The position numbers and the translations under genes were made by a program. This document shows, piece by piece, positions 1 to 9,700 of a DNA stretch of 24,901 nucleotides. The stretch is taken from contig NW_014577158.1 of assembly GCF_000485595.1 (NCBI RefSeq), positions 580,103-605,003 of the forward strand, read 5' to 3'. This DNA is from Priapulus caudatus. Its lineage: Eukaryota > Priapulida > Priapulimorpha > Priapulimorphida > Priapulidae. The notes under the pieces were generated by a model. The model saw only the letters and a program-made list of their open reading frames with translations. It had not been told where the DNA came from and did not search any database. The number at the start of each line of letters is the position of its first letter. The first letter of the stretch is position 1.

Positions 1-492
1 CCAGCAGATGTAAATGTCCGGTGGCGCTAAAATCTGTATCACACACCGCTTCGCCGGCACGGTTTGAAACTGCAAACAACTGATTTTGGATGCGGATTTC
101 AATTGGACATTTCTTAGTAAAAAACAGCAGTGATATTTGGAACAAACTAATACACACCCCACCCGTTCTGGCTATAAGGTAAATGTACTTATTAAACTAC
201 ACAAGGTGCAAGTTAACTCTAGCATTCGCAACATTGCATAATCAATGGCTATATCCTTTAATAAGAAGTTTAAGTGAATTTGTGGGGAAAAATTCCTATG
301 CTCCCAATGCCATGAGACGCTTTGAATCTGGGCAAGATCTGAAGACCAACACTAAATTGTCCGCGATAAATTAACAGTAATAATCAAAACTGCATATGTA
401 ACCAAAGCATTGTTTTAAGCTTTGGAATTTCTTCTTTCAGAAGTTAGAAAGCCTAGTGTTGATAATGAGCCCACATAACAGTAACGGCTGAG

Positions 493-723
493 AGGGTATG
501 TCCCCCAGGGTACTGCCGTAACCGAACGTACCGCTGGTACTATCTAATTATGTGCGGACCGTACCTCGCCTACTCCACTAAAACGAGTCTAGGGAGTTGC
601 CTACGCTACTCCCTAACCCTAACCCTTAAACCCTAACCATATCAAATAGTTACCAGGGTCTGTTCAGTATACCGGACCGTACGCCAGGGTACGTTCCGCA
701 GTACGCCTGGGGACATAGACCCA
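493..723. repeat. Foldback element with telomere-like core, left-arm copy
   Basis: This is the inverted-repeat counterpart of the element at 17131-17360. It begins near AGGGTATGTCCCCCAGGG and ends GGGGACATAGACCC. CCCTAACCCTAACCC and the flanking CATATCAAATAGTTACCAGGG form its centre. It is slightly scrambled relative to the right-hand copy by small indels, like the rest of this arm. Confidence 0.7.
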
Positions 724-1145
724 TATAAGCAATGTTCAGCAGACTAACTGGACGACAAGGCTGCTTAGATACGAGTATCTACTGGAAAATGTAGTACAGC
801 CAATAATCTGAAAAGAAAAGTGTATATGTAAAAAATATGTTGAGAGCGCATTAGTCATTCGCTCTCCTGTAAACGTACTTTCATTGTTTAAAGAATCATG
901 AAATACTGGCATGATGTCTGTTTTGTCGCTGGTTTGTAAAATCTCATGCCCACATTAATTTGGCAATCAAAAATTTGAAATACAACTTTGAAAAATTAAA
1001 TGATGGGCATTTGGTCCACGCAATGCACGTTGTTTTAATGAGACATTATTAGTATACATGTAAATGTCGTGTTTTGTAGTGTCTTCTCATTAGCTCAAAC
1101 CCAATTTAAATTTCTGCTAGCCTCCAATTTTCTTCCTTGCTGCAG

Positions 1146-1259
1146 GTTGTCAAGATTATGAGGCAGACAAGCCACACAAATACATTCATTATCCGTGGTC
1201 TACAGTGGACAACAGTGATTGAAACGAACCTATCCACAGCAGATAATGCTGGAGATGAG
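1146..1259 (+). pseudogene. akt: Noisy inverted copy of AKT exon 3
   Basis: The plus strand here reads a PH-domain segment matching AKT: a CAG acceptor, then a stretch containing [15 protein letters not shown], ending at GATGAG before GTGATG. Against the clean exon at 16725-16614 it has about five extra single bases and a few substitutions, which shift the frame several times. The central core is unchanged at the residue level. Loss of frame through isolated insertions with an intact core suggests sequencing error in this contig rather than an old pseudogene, although a recent inverted duplicate that has begun to decay would look similar. Confidence 0.85.
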
Positions 1260-1317
1260 GTGATGTGAAGAGGCCAGTTGTATGTAATACTGTATATTAG
1301 GCTAAGCTTTATAACTG

Positions 1318-1455
1318 TGTCCCAGTGTGCATGTGCCTGTGTGCATACCAGCGTGCGTGTGTGCGCACGTGTTCCATGCTGCATAATGTGCACACATCGT
1401 TTGCGTGTATGCGTGCAGTGCGTGCTGCTTGCATCGTGTAACATGCACATGTATG
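1318..1455. repeat. TG/CA-rich simple-sequence tract
   Basis: Alternating purine-pyrimidine sequence rich in GTGTG, GTGCGTG and CATGCAC, in the intron between the AKT exon 3 and exon 4 copies. It is the inverted counterpart of 16420-16560. Open frames through it are artefacts of low complexity. Confidence 0.8.
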
Positions 1456-1459
1456 AGTA

Positions 1460-2493
1460 GGCTGTGTAAGAATATAATACGTACAGCATGTTATACCTTG
1501 AGCACTACCACTAGCTGGCAATGGATTGTGATATCAGTTTTAAACACGTAGATGCTAGGAAACCTGGCAATTTCCACACAAATATAGTGTACATTACTGT
1601 GCCATAAAAAAAAGACGTTGTTCCCTAACGTCCCGACGGAGTCCCATTTTAAACAGCGCGCGTGTCGAAACATTTTATTGTGATAGGCAAACAAAAATTA
1701 TTTTTTAATATTTAAAAAATAAAGAAAATCCCAGTGATATGCGGATGCGTGAATGCATTGATTTGAGCTTTGAAAGTCAATCATATGGGCTGTTATAAGT
1801 ATAAAAGCAAGTATTGTTATTTTATTTTTTAATTGATAAAAAAAGAGTGGCCTGCAATACCGTTTGCGCAATTTTTTTCAGGACTGTTACGGAAACAAAC
1901 ATCTTTTTTTCTTAGGCCTGTGCATGTTGGCACAACATATCACTATACAAGGTAAGTTCAAATGCTAAGTTCAGCCATGAGAAACATATTTGAATAGGAG
2001 GTGGGGCAGCAGCTAAGATGATGTTGTTATTCTGGGGTTCCCTACATGCTAATAGTTGAATAGCAGACAAAAAATTGTTTTCCCCCACCATCTTAGGCGA
2101 TGAGAAACAATGAATCAACTAGTTCCAATTTTATTATAATCTGATCTAAGTTTAAGTTAATTAACATTAGTGTCCTTGAGCTTTGCATCATCTTGAACAG
2201 ATAATTATGGCCAAATTAAGCTGTTCGCGTTTGCAAGAACCAACAATCAACACTGTATAATTATAAGGTCACTCAGGGAAGTCAAGAGTGTCCTTTATAA
2301 GCAGGGTCCATTTGTATAGAGGTGTTTTGCTAGTATATACGCGACTGTCGAGGGAAACGCCGAAGGTGACGCTTTCATATAATGGGTAACGCTAGAGCTA
2401 CTTATGTGTATATATATATGTTTTTTTGGTGACTGTTCATAGAGTGAACGCTAACAAGGGAACTGGTAACACAATCGCTGTGTTTCTGACGAG
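1460..2493. other. akt: AKT intron 3, left-arm copy; no other gene seen
   Basis: AT-rich sequence matching the reverse complement of the right-hand intron between exons 4 and 3, with small indels. It contains poly-A/T runs near 1700-1860 but no conserved open frame on either strand. Short open frames in this stretch have no recognisable domain. Confidence 0.7.
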
Positions 2494-2644
2494 AGAGGAG
2501 TGGATCACAGCAATACATGCATCGTAGCCGACAAGTTGCGCTTGAGTCAGGAGGAGGAAGCTGAGAACGGATGAAAGATGCGTGAACGGAGCCCAACAAG
2601 GGTCATCGGACTGCTCGATTCGATACCGAAGAAAAAGTGGCGAG
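2494..2644 (+). pseudogene. akt: Noisy inverted copy of AKT exon 4
   Basis: The plus strand matches the clean exon at 15424-15279: REEW followed by the helical end of the PH domain, the acidic QEEEAEN segment and the PKKK linker that precedes the kinase domain in AKT. Several inserted bases (for example in the CAATACATGCATCGTAG and GAACGGATG stretches) and substitutions break the frame. The acceptor AG is preserved just before AGAGGAG. Like exon 3 in this arm, it looks like a low-quality version of the same exon. Confidence 0.8.
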
Positions 2645-3142
2645 TAGCAACATTCGGGATCGGATTTGTGCGAAATTTTTATTTCCGTCCGAGATATTTT
2701 CAGTTGCATTCTTGGCTTTTTGACGGAAATCAGAGTCCTTGATCACGAGTTCTCATTCTATTTTTTAAACTGTAATTACTATGCTCATGAATTGTGCAAG
2801 CTTGTGTCTTTGTATCGCATCTCTTCTCCTCGTGCTTACATCAAATCAGCTGCCAGTGAAAAGCAAGTTGGCCGGCACCTTCCTGTAAGGACAAGTTTTA
2901 CATGGTCTTTTCTAACTTGCCACGGTGATCTATAATTTTCGGGGTTGAATCGAAAACCACGTTTGCTTTGCCCTGAGAAAATTTTAATTCAACCCGTGAC
3001 GCACTTTTGGACTGTTTTTATAGTACACACCATCATGCTACACCATCATGCTACAGCATCATGGGTGGCGTGCAAGCGCACCAATATGTTGCAGTCTTTG
3101 TAAACAGAAAACCATTAGTTTTATGTTCTCTTTTTTTCCTAG
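2645..3142 (+). other. akt: AKT intron 4 without the retrotransposon (empty site near 2961/2962)
   Basis: This stretch joins the exon 4 copy to exon 5 on the plus strand. The point matching the 3' LTR junction on the right side lies at 2961/2962. If the left segment is an allele of the same locus, intron 4 is about 500 bases long when empty, and 2962-3142 is sequence that on the other allele is separated from exon 4 by the retrotransposon. Confidence 0.6.
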
Positions 3143-3281
3143 GCTCATTGATACTTTTGAATTATTGAAAGTACTAGGAAGGGCACATTTGGGACAAGGT
3201 CATATTGTGTAAAGAGAGACGACCGGTGGACTATATGCAGATCCAGAATATTGAGAAAAGGAAGTCATTATAGGGCCAAGG
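3143..3281 (+). pseudogene. akt: AKT exon 5 (start of kinase domain, glycine-rich loop), noisy
   Basis: A strong acceptor (a T-rich tract then CCTAG at 3142) precedes sequence that, allowing several one-base indels, reads the beginning of the AKT catalytic domain. It covers the FExLKxLG approach, the GKGTFGKV ATP-binding glycine loop, a VILCKE-like strand, and the AMKIL segment that holds the ATP-anchoring lysine, ending EVIIAK before a GGTAAAT donor. No single frame stays open: the direct reading gives KVLGRAHLG where the family has KxLGKGTFG. The exon follows the exon 4 copy in the right order and spacing for AKT. I found no later kinase exon between here and 4883. Confidence 0.75.
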
Positions 3282-4366
3282 GTAAATTATCAATCCATAT
3301 GCTGCTCCAGCGCAAGTGTGTGGTTTCGCCTCCTTACTTGCGTGGGGCCCTGAAAAATAGCGAATATCTACGTGAATAAATCGCCTGTCACTAGCCCTAC
3401 CTACGTTTGCCGTCCATGTCCTTTTAGCATATATTCCCATGTTGTGTATTATCATCTTTTGTTCCACAAATAAAAAATGTTGTTGAAAAGTAAGTGGCGC
3501 TCGTAACCCTACATTGAGGAAAATGTGTCAAGTGTGACTTGGCCTATCGTCAACTTGCCATCTAAACCTAATCTTCTCTCATAGTAACTAAAGGCAGCAG
3601 TTCAGCATCAAGATCTCTTGATCAAGTTAAAACCAGTTTGAGAAATCATTGGAACGCATTTAGATAGATACATTTTTTAAAACAAAAAGTATCATTTCTA
3701 ATTTGAATTGTATTTCTGAACAGGTACAAGACAAGTGGGCTTTAGATGGTTAAAATGAAAAAAAAAAAATCTGGAACAGTGGGCTTTTTGTGCACAAAAA
3801 CAAACAAAACGTGGCGTGTGCTGCATAGCGTGTAATTACTCAGAAAAAGTCCCGTAAACATAGGACTCGAGGTGCTTGTCACCCATTAATTCAGCGAGCA
3901 AGATAACGGGAACACTATTAATATCGGTCCACTGTTTTTATTTTGTAACAAACAGATAGCTTCTTTTTAGAGGCAAGGTACCAATCAGTGTTCATAGGCA
4001 CTTTTGACTAGTACCCGAATAGTTTCAGTGGCAGCTTATCAATAATGTATATCGAAAGTCCAGCTGTGTTAATTAGGTAATAGAAAAGGGATTATAAAAA
4101 TGTCAAGAGCGCACTCTTAGGAAAGTACATGATTAACATGTAAACACTCGGCGTTTTTAGTTTTATGGCGATTAACACAAGCCCGAACATTGCAAACATT
4201 ATCACAATTGCGCCTCCATATAATTTATAATTGTTTTCTCGTAAACAGAACGCCACCTGTGAATTAAAGTACGCATGTTAGTGAAGCAGAATTAACAAGA
4301 TAAAAACTACGCTAGACTAAGTACTATCGAACTAGGTTGATAGGGTTCTCTCCCAGGATGAAATTC
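3282..4366. other. AT-rich sequence downstream of AKT exon 5, no further gene recognised
   Basis: Presumed AKT intron 5. It contains A-runs (near 3759) and ordinary intron-like sequence. I looked on the plus strand for the next kinase exon (the segment leading to the HPFL motif) and did not find it. High indel noise in this contig could hide a short exon. Confidence 0.5.
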
Positions 4367-4461
4367 AAACAGGGAGGGAGGTGGACGGGGGAGGGAGGGG
4401 AGGGCGGGGAGGAGACGGGAGGGGAGGGGAGGGAAACTCAGGGGGGTCCGGGGCGTGTATT
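4367..4461 (+). repeat. G-rich tract with many GGG/GGGG runs
   Basis: About 95 bases made almost entirely of GGGAGGG, GGGGAGGG and similar runs, in an otherwise AT-rich region. The spacing of the G runs would permit G-quadruplex formation on the plus strand. Such tracts are also common places for assembly breaks. Confidence 0.8.
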
Positions 4462-4639
4462 TTCTAACCGGTACGATAATTAATTGCGTAAAATCGGCCA
4501 CCACACCATAGACGGTATTTGGGGTTCTTGTATTATATAAAGATAGCCGAAGTCTCTAACAGTTAGTTACATGTCAAGCTTGGCAGCCACTTGCCAGGTT
4601 AACTTGTGTACTGTGACTACTGTCTGCAGTCATGCGTGG

Positions 4640-4883
4640 TACGGTAAAAAATACACGCGTGGGATGTCCTGGTCGAACGGCACTTCTTGACGATCGATTC
4701 CCGCGTGGCAAACTTTTAGTGTTGTGGAAATTCAAACGGGGCGCAACGATTCAAACAGGGGGGAGTTTTCCCAAACGGGGCGACGCGCGCGCCCGTTTTG
4801 CGCACACGTAGGGAGAACCCTGGTTATATATTAGGCACACTATCACCCCTCTATTTTGATCTCAATATGGCGGCGGACTTGTT
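4640..4883. other. GC-rich segment abutting the partial 5' LTR; origin unclear
   Basis: Composition changes from AT-rich to GC-rich here, with two copies of an ATTCAAAC(A/G)GGG motif (4730-4765), a related AAACGGGGCG, and a TATATA sequence near 4825. It sits where the U3 part of the 5' LTR should be but has no visible similarity to the U3 of the 3' LTR (14011-14582). It could be a different U3 acquired by recombination, part of another element, or a misjoin. Confidence 0.4.
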
Positions 4884-5269
4884 CCTTTTGCCCGGCTGCG
4901 TTCATAGTCTATATTGTGTGTTTAACCTTTGTGTTTACCTTGGGTACACACTTGTTATTCATCGTAACACGAGTCTAACGGGCAGGGGGTGGGAGTTGCC
5001 CCGCTGTGTGTGTGTGTGCATGTCGTTACTCGTCCCGCACTGTTGACTAACTACGACACACCGGGACCGGAACACAGCGGAACCGGTTATTGCGGGAGCG
5101 CAGTAGCTTCGAAGCGCTCGAGTGGCTAGCGGGGTCCGGGAGGTGACGATACGGCCGGTTCAACGCCTCCGAGCACAACAGGTGAGTGAAATACCTAAGG
5201 TTGTGTGCTAGCCACTAAGTGTCGACCGGTGGCGCCATCGGGTGTCGCCGGAAGACGCGAAACGCTACA
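4884..5269 (+). repeat. 5' LTR, partial (3' 386 bases only)
   Basis: Bases 4884-5269 match 14583-14968 without gaps; by eye I count nine differences in 386 bases, eight of them transitions. The match starts abruptly at CCTTTTGCCCGG and ends at CGCTACA, which is the inverted complement of the TGTAGCG start of the 3' LTR. The upstream part of the LTR is missing or replaced. A consensus splice donor (CAG/GTGAGT) lies at 5181/5182. Confidence 0.9.
5181..5187 (+). promoter_or_regulatory. Candidate splice donor in the 5' LTR
   Basis: CAG/GTGAGT is a consensus-quality 5' splice site, located about 90 bases before the LTR end and kept in both LTR copies (the second at 14880/14881). Paired with the acceptor at 11859-11860 it would remove gag and pol and bring the leader next to ORF3. 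This is a sequence inference without transcript evidence. Confidence 0.5.
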
Positions 5270-5270
5270 C

Positions 5271-5288
5271 TGGTGCGTGCCAGTTTTA
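5271..5288 (+). other. Primer binding site (tRNA-primed minus-strand start)
   Basis: TGGTGCGTGCCAGTT begins two bases after the LTR terminus ACA. TGG complements the CCA end of a tRNA, as expected for a tRNA primer. I cannot name the tRNA with confidence. Confidence 0.75.
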
Positions 5289-5407
5289 CTCATTGTAACG
5301 GGGGTTGCATTGGGTTGCTGGTTAGGTGGTGGTCTAGTGGCGTAGTGTAGTTGGTTGGTGTAGGCTATCGGTCAACGTTTGCCGGGGGGGTTGGCATACG
5401 TTATACG

Positions 5408-6764
5408 ATGCCGCCTGAGGGTGTGCGAGGAAAGCGACAGCCTGGCGTAGGTGTCCAGACATGGGGTGGTTGTGCGGCGGAGACTAGTATGACTCTGCCA
5501 GTGACTCCTTCTCCACGTAAAGGGCGTGAATTAATGAGAACTCCCCCACGTAGTCGTGAGGCGATGTCGTGGTTTATTTACCTCGACGAGGCAGCTGCGG
5601 CACGTGCTGTTTGGTCGCCGTCGGTGGCTCGGGCTACTATTACCCCTGCTCCACGCACCGTGCATGCTTCAGACTGGGGAAATAGGGATCAGTTTTCTGC
5701 TAGCAGGGGGCGTGCAGATGTGACGGAGGGGCTTGGGCATCAGGAGGATGGCCCATATTTTGCTCATCAGAGGGGTGGTCCGCTGACTAGCTCTGTGAGA
5801 GGGGGGGAGGGGGTTAATTTCGCGCCTCCTTTTGTGAGGGAATCTGAGGGGTTCCCTCTAAGAGCTGGTGGGAGTAAAATTAAGGTAAAGTCCTTCTCGG
5901 GTAAGGATGGAACTGATCCAATTTGATCTGATATGCAGATTAAATGGCTGGAGAAGTGAGGAGAGGTTGATGCGGTTAGTGGGGGCTCTAGAGTGGCCAG
6001 CGTCCGCCATCTTGGAAGATTGTGATGACGGCGTTGACGAACTCATGATTCGTCGGGCTTTAACTGCACGGTTTCAGCCTTTAGGTAGTGCACTGGAGCG
6101 CCGCGCGGCTCTCCGTGACTACATTCGCCAGCCAGGCCAGAGTTGGCAAGAGTATGCGCGTGAGGTTAAGAGGCTGACAGTGAGGGTGCAACCTTTCCTC
6201 TCGTTGGAGCAGGCTAGCGAACAGGCGCGGTGTCGATTGCTGGAAGTAATGCATTCGTTCCCTGCCTTGAAAACTTATGTCATGTCTCGAAATGATTTGA
6301 CTGTGGAGGGGTCAGCGGTATTGGCGAATGAATACGAAGCAGAAATGGGTGAATTTGCTGTTCCATTTCGCAAGCCAGCCGTGCGGCCAGCTTGTGTATC
6401 TCGAGCCTCTGATTCGGTTTCTGGGTCAGGGGTAGGTCTCGCTGGGTCGGGCGTGGCTAGATTGTGCCGAGATTACTTGCAGGTGGCTCGTATGGTACGC
6501 GATATGATGTGTGGTCAGGAGAGTGACCATCAGGGGCGTACTGATTCGCAGCGAGTCTGTCCCAGTTATCCGCGCTCGCAGGTTCCGGCTCGGCAAGCTG
6601 GTATGGTCGAGTGTTGGGTATGTAGTAGGCGGGGACATGTTGCGCGTTTTTGTCCCCAGCGGGCTCGTGAGGATTTCCGGGAGGGCCCCGGATCTCGAGG
6701 TCAGCAGACATATCGGGGTTCAGGCAGGGGCAATCCGAATCGGGGTCGCAGTGGGGCGCGGTAA
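5408..6764 (+). CDS. gag: Gag polyprotein of the LTR retrotransposon, broken by one frameshift
   Basis: Gag packages the element RNA into cytoplasmic particles. The first ATG of the long frame is at 5408; the frame stops at 5924-5926 (TGA) and the coding sense continues one frame over from about 5915, with FDLICRLNGW and a capsid-like region (SWQEYAREVKRL). A net frame change of one base, and probably a small deletion, lies near 5915-5925, because sequence expected between the KSFSGKDGTDP segment and FDLICRL is short. The C-terminal part has one zinc knuckle, C-x2-C-x4-H-x4-C, at 6612-6653 and an Arg/Gly-rich tail, both typical RNA-binding features. The stop codon TAA (6762-6764) overlaps the ATG that opens pol. 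Confidence 0.9.
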
Positions 6765-6766
6765 TG
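6762..6766 (+). promoter_or_regulatory. TAATG stop-start overlap between gag and pol
   Basis: Gag's TAA shares a base with the ATG of pol, and pol is in the -1 frame relative to gag. In this family pol is normally made at lower amounts through frameshifting or related recoding. The overlap would also allow termination-reinitiation. I see no obvious slippery heptamer just upstream. Confidence 0.55.
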
Positions 6767-9700
6767 CGTGTTGGTGATACACAGCATCTGCCGGCCTCGG
6801 TTGATGCACTCGCGAGGGGTCCGGTGGGTCCTCGTCCAGCATGGCAGTTAGAGATACTGTTGTGTGGTCAGCGTGTGCAGTTTGTCATCGATACGGGGGC
6901 AGAATTGTCGATTCTCGATCATGTCACCTACTCTAATTTTCCAGCGTCGAAGCCGAGTCTTCATGGCGTGGAGGTAGCGATGGTCGATGTGCAAGGTAGA
7001 TCTCTACAGGCTCAGCATGGTATGTGGGCGGAATTGTGCCTCAGGGATCAGAAATTTGAGCATGAGCTAGTCGTGACTGACAGCAGCCTTCGGGGAGGCT
7101 TGCTAGGAATAGATTTCTTGAGGGGTTACGATTGCTTGATTGATGCTCGGAGGGGGCATTTGACTGTCGGTGATACATTGCATGTCATGCAGGAGAGCCC
7201 GGGTTTAGTTCCTTGCGCTATTCAGGCGGTGGATCGCGTATCGATCCCTGCTGGGCATAGATGTATCATTATGGGTAAGGCAGTTGTCCCGTGGGGGGAG
7301 GATTGCCTTGCGGTGGTAGAACCATTAGAATGCTTTAGGAATGCTGTTGGCGATAACGGTATTCTGATGGCGCGCTGTCTGGTGGACATGTGTGGTGATC
7401 ATGTGCCCCTGTCAGTTATTAATGTAGGTGAGGACGAGGTTGTGTTTGAGGCGGGGGAGGAGCTAGCTTACCTCGATGTGGTACGGGTGGTAAGGCGTTT
7501 GAGCACGGGTGAGTTGAGTGATACCTCGCGTTCCTCGGTTGACTGTGGTCTACCTCCGCATATACGGGTGATGATGGAGTCAATGGACTCAGGTTTGTCT
7601 CGTAATGAAAGACGTGATGTTACGGCTCTCTTACGAGATTATTCGAGTTTGTTTACGGCTCCGGGTGAACAGCTTGGGCATACCGGGTTAGTCAAGCATA
7701 AGATTGATACTGGGGCTCATCATCCCATTAAGCAGGCTCCACGTAGATGCCCCCTGGCGAGGCAGGAGGTAATGAATGTGGAGGTGGATAAGATGTTGGC
7801 GTCCGGCACAGTCCGGCCCAGCAGCAGTCCGTGGGCGTCCCCGGTGGTGTTAGTCACCAAAAAGGATGGGTCGACGCGGTTCTCTATTGATTATCGGAGG
7901 CTTAATGACGTTACTCGTAAGGATGCCTATCCACTGCCAAGAATTGAGGACACGCTGGATTCCTTAGACGGTGCCAGTTGGCTTTCTACTCTAGACTTAA
8001 CCTCGGGTTATTGGCAGGTGGAAATAGATCCGGAGGACGCGGCAAAGACTGCGTTTGGGACTAGGAGAGGTCATTTGTAGATTTTCCGTAATGGCTTTCG
8101 GACTGTGTAATGCACCTGCGACCTTTCAGAGGTTGATAGAGTGTGTGCTGCGAGGCTTACTGTGGACGGAGTGTCTTGTGTACCTAGACGATATCATCAT
8201 TTTTGGTAAAACCTTTGATGTAGCTCTTGGTAACCTCCGTGATATTTTTTGTCGTATTGCAGATACCAGCATGAAATTAAAGCTCACGAAATGTACGCTC
8301 TTTCAGAGGAGTGCTGCCTTCCTTGGTCATGTCGTATCGGGTGATGGAATTCGTTGTGACCCTGCAAAGCTTGAGGCGGTCCAGTCTTGGGGTCGGCCTG
8401 GCAGCGTTGGTGATGTACGGAGCTTCCTAGGGTTTGTTAATTACTATAGGCGATTTATCCCTGGTTTTGCAGCCCTGGCGGATCCTCTAGTGCAGCTGAC
8501 GAAGAAGAGCGTACCTTTCCAGTGGAGTAGGTCTTGTGAGGAGGCGTTCAGTAGTTAGAAGGTATTACTCACGTCGGCGCCGGTGTTGGCATACCCGCGT
8601 GCGGGGGTTGAGTTTATCTTAGACACTGATGCGAGTGCGACTGGTATGGGTGGTGTCCTGTCGCAGATGAAGAGTGGGGTAGAGAGGGTAATTGCTTATG
8701 GTAGTAAGGGCTTCTCTGTGGCTCAGAGACGGTATTGTACAACCAATCGGGAGTTACTGGCTGTTGTAACTTTCGTGAAGCAATTCCGACATTATCTGTT
8801 TGGTCAGCCATTTTTGTGCAGGACCGATCATGCTTCCTTGACCTGGTTGTTGAATTTCAAGGAGCCTGATGGGATAGTGGCGAGGTGGATTGCTTTCCTG
8901 GACACATTTGATATGAGGATCGAGCATCGTGCGGGTAAGCTACATGGCAATGCGGATGGCTTGTCGCGTCAGCCTGGGTGTAGGAAGTGTAAGAGGGATG
9001 ATTGCCCCGATTGTCGTCTTCCTAGGGTGTGCCCAGTGGGTAGTAAGGTCTGTCGCGATTCCCCGACAGTGGTCTCGGGGCGGGAGGTTAATACAAGCCC
9101 GGTTGTCAATCCATCGGTAGATGGGGTATCCCTGGGGTCAGGGGTAGTGAGGCCTGATTACTTAGTGGGAGAGCATGATCTTACTGATTCGGCAGATGAG
9201 TCGGAAGTAGAGTTAGATGATGTTTTGCCACGGTGGTCTACTCAGCAGATTCGTGAGTGGCAGCTAGCGGATGCGGCCATCTCTGCTGTTTTAAAGGGGG
9301 TGGCAGCGGGCGGGGTTCGTCCGGCTGTCGCGGAGTTGTCGTCTTCGTCCCCAGAGGGCAAAGCGTATTGGGCACTCTGGGACGATCTGGAGGTACATGA
9401 GGGAGTTCTGTACCTTCGGCAGGTATTAGACTGTCAGCCGAGCTGTTCAGTCTTGTGTATGGTGGTCCCGGCTGTTATGCGCAGGGAGCTGTTTGAAATT
9501 TTGCATGGCGGTCGGGTTGGTGGGCATTTTGGCTTCGCGAAGAGTTTGGCCAGTATCCGGCAACGTTTTACTTGGCCAGGTATGCGGGGAGATGTCTTTA
9601 GGTGGGTTCGTAGGTGTGATTTGTGTAGCAGGAGGAAGCCGGGGCATCGTAGGAATGCTCCTCTCTGTCAGCAGATCGCAGCGGCACCGTGGGAGAGAGT

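Larger units (their letters stand above)
1..2961 (+). repeat. Left arm of a large inverted repeat (copy of part of the AKT locus)
   Basis: Reading this arm forwards matches the reverse complement of 14969-17812 over its whole length. Examples are the GGACATTTCTTAGTAA segment near 110, the telomere-like foldback at 493-723, the CA/TG-rich tract near 1320-1455, and copies of AKT exons 3 and 4. The arm differs from its partner by many single-base insertions and deletions, more than by substitutions, and conserved coding exons are broken as often as intron sequence. That pattern resembles unpolished long-read sequence more than neutral decay. The match ends at 2961, precisely opposite the last base of the retrotransposon's 3' LTR. 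The repeat may extend left of the window. Confidence 0.9.

Noticed and set aside
600-640. Telomere (CCCTAACCCTAACCC), also at 17217-17240 and 19267-19320
   Set aside because: Only three to four repeat units each, always inside foldback elements and flanked by unique sequence. These are interstitial, not chromosome ends.
1106-1489. 127-codon open frame on the minus strand
   Set aside because: It runs antisense to the AKT exon 3 copy and through the CA-rich tract. The real coding sense is on the plus strand.
3805-3830. CGTGG near 3811 and 4635 as a target-site duplication for the retrotransposon
   Set aside because: The five bases after the 3' LTR are CGTGG, but neither left occurrence is followed by an LTR start (TGTAGCG), so no duplication can be claimed.
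4798-5046. 82-codon open frame across the 5' LTR start (similar frame at 14551-14745)
   Set aside because: It is open in both LTR copies but crosses the point where they cease to match, and it resembles no protein. Probably accidental in the LTR.
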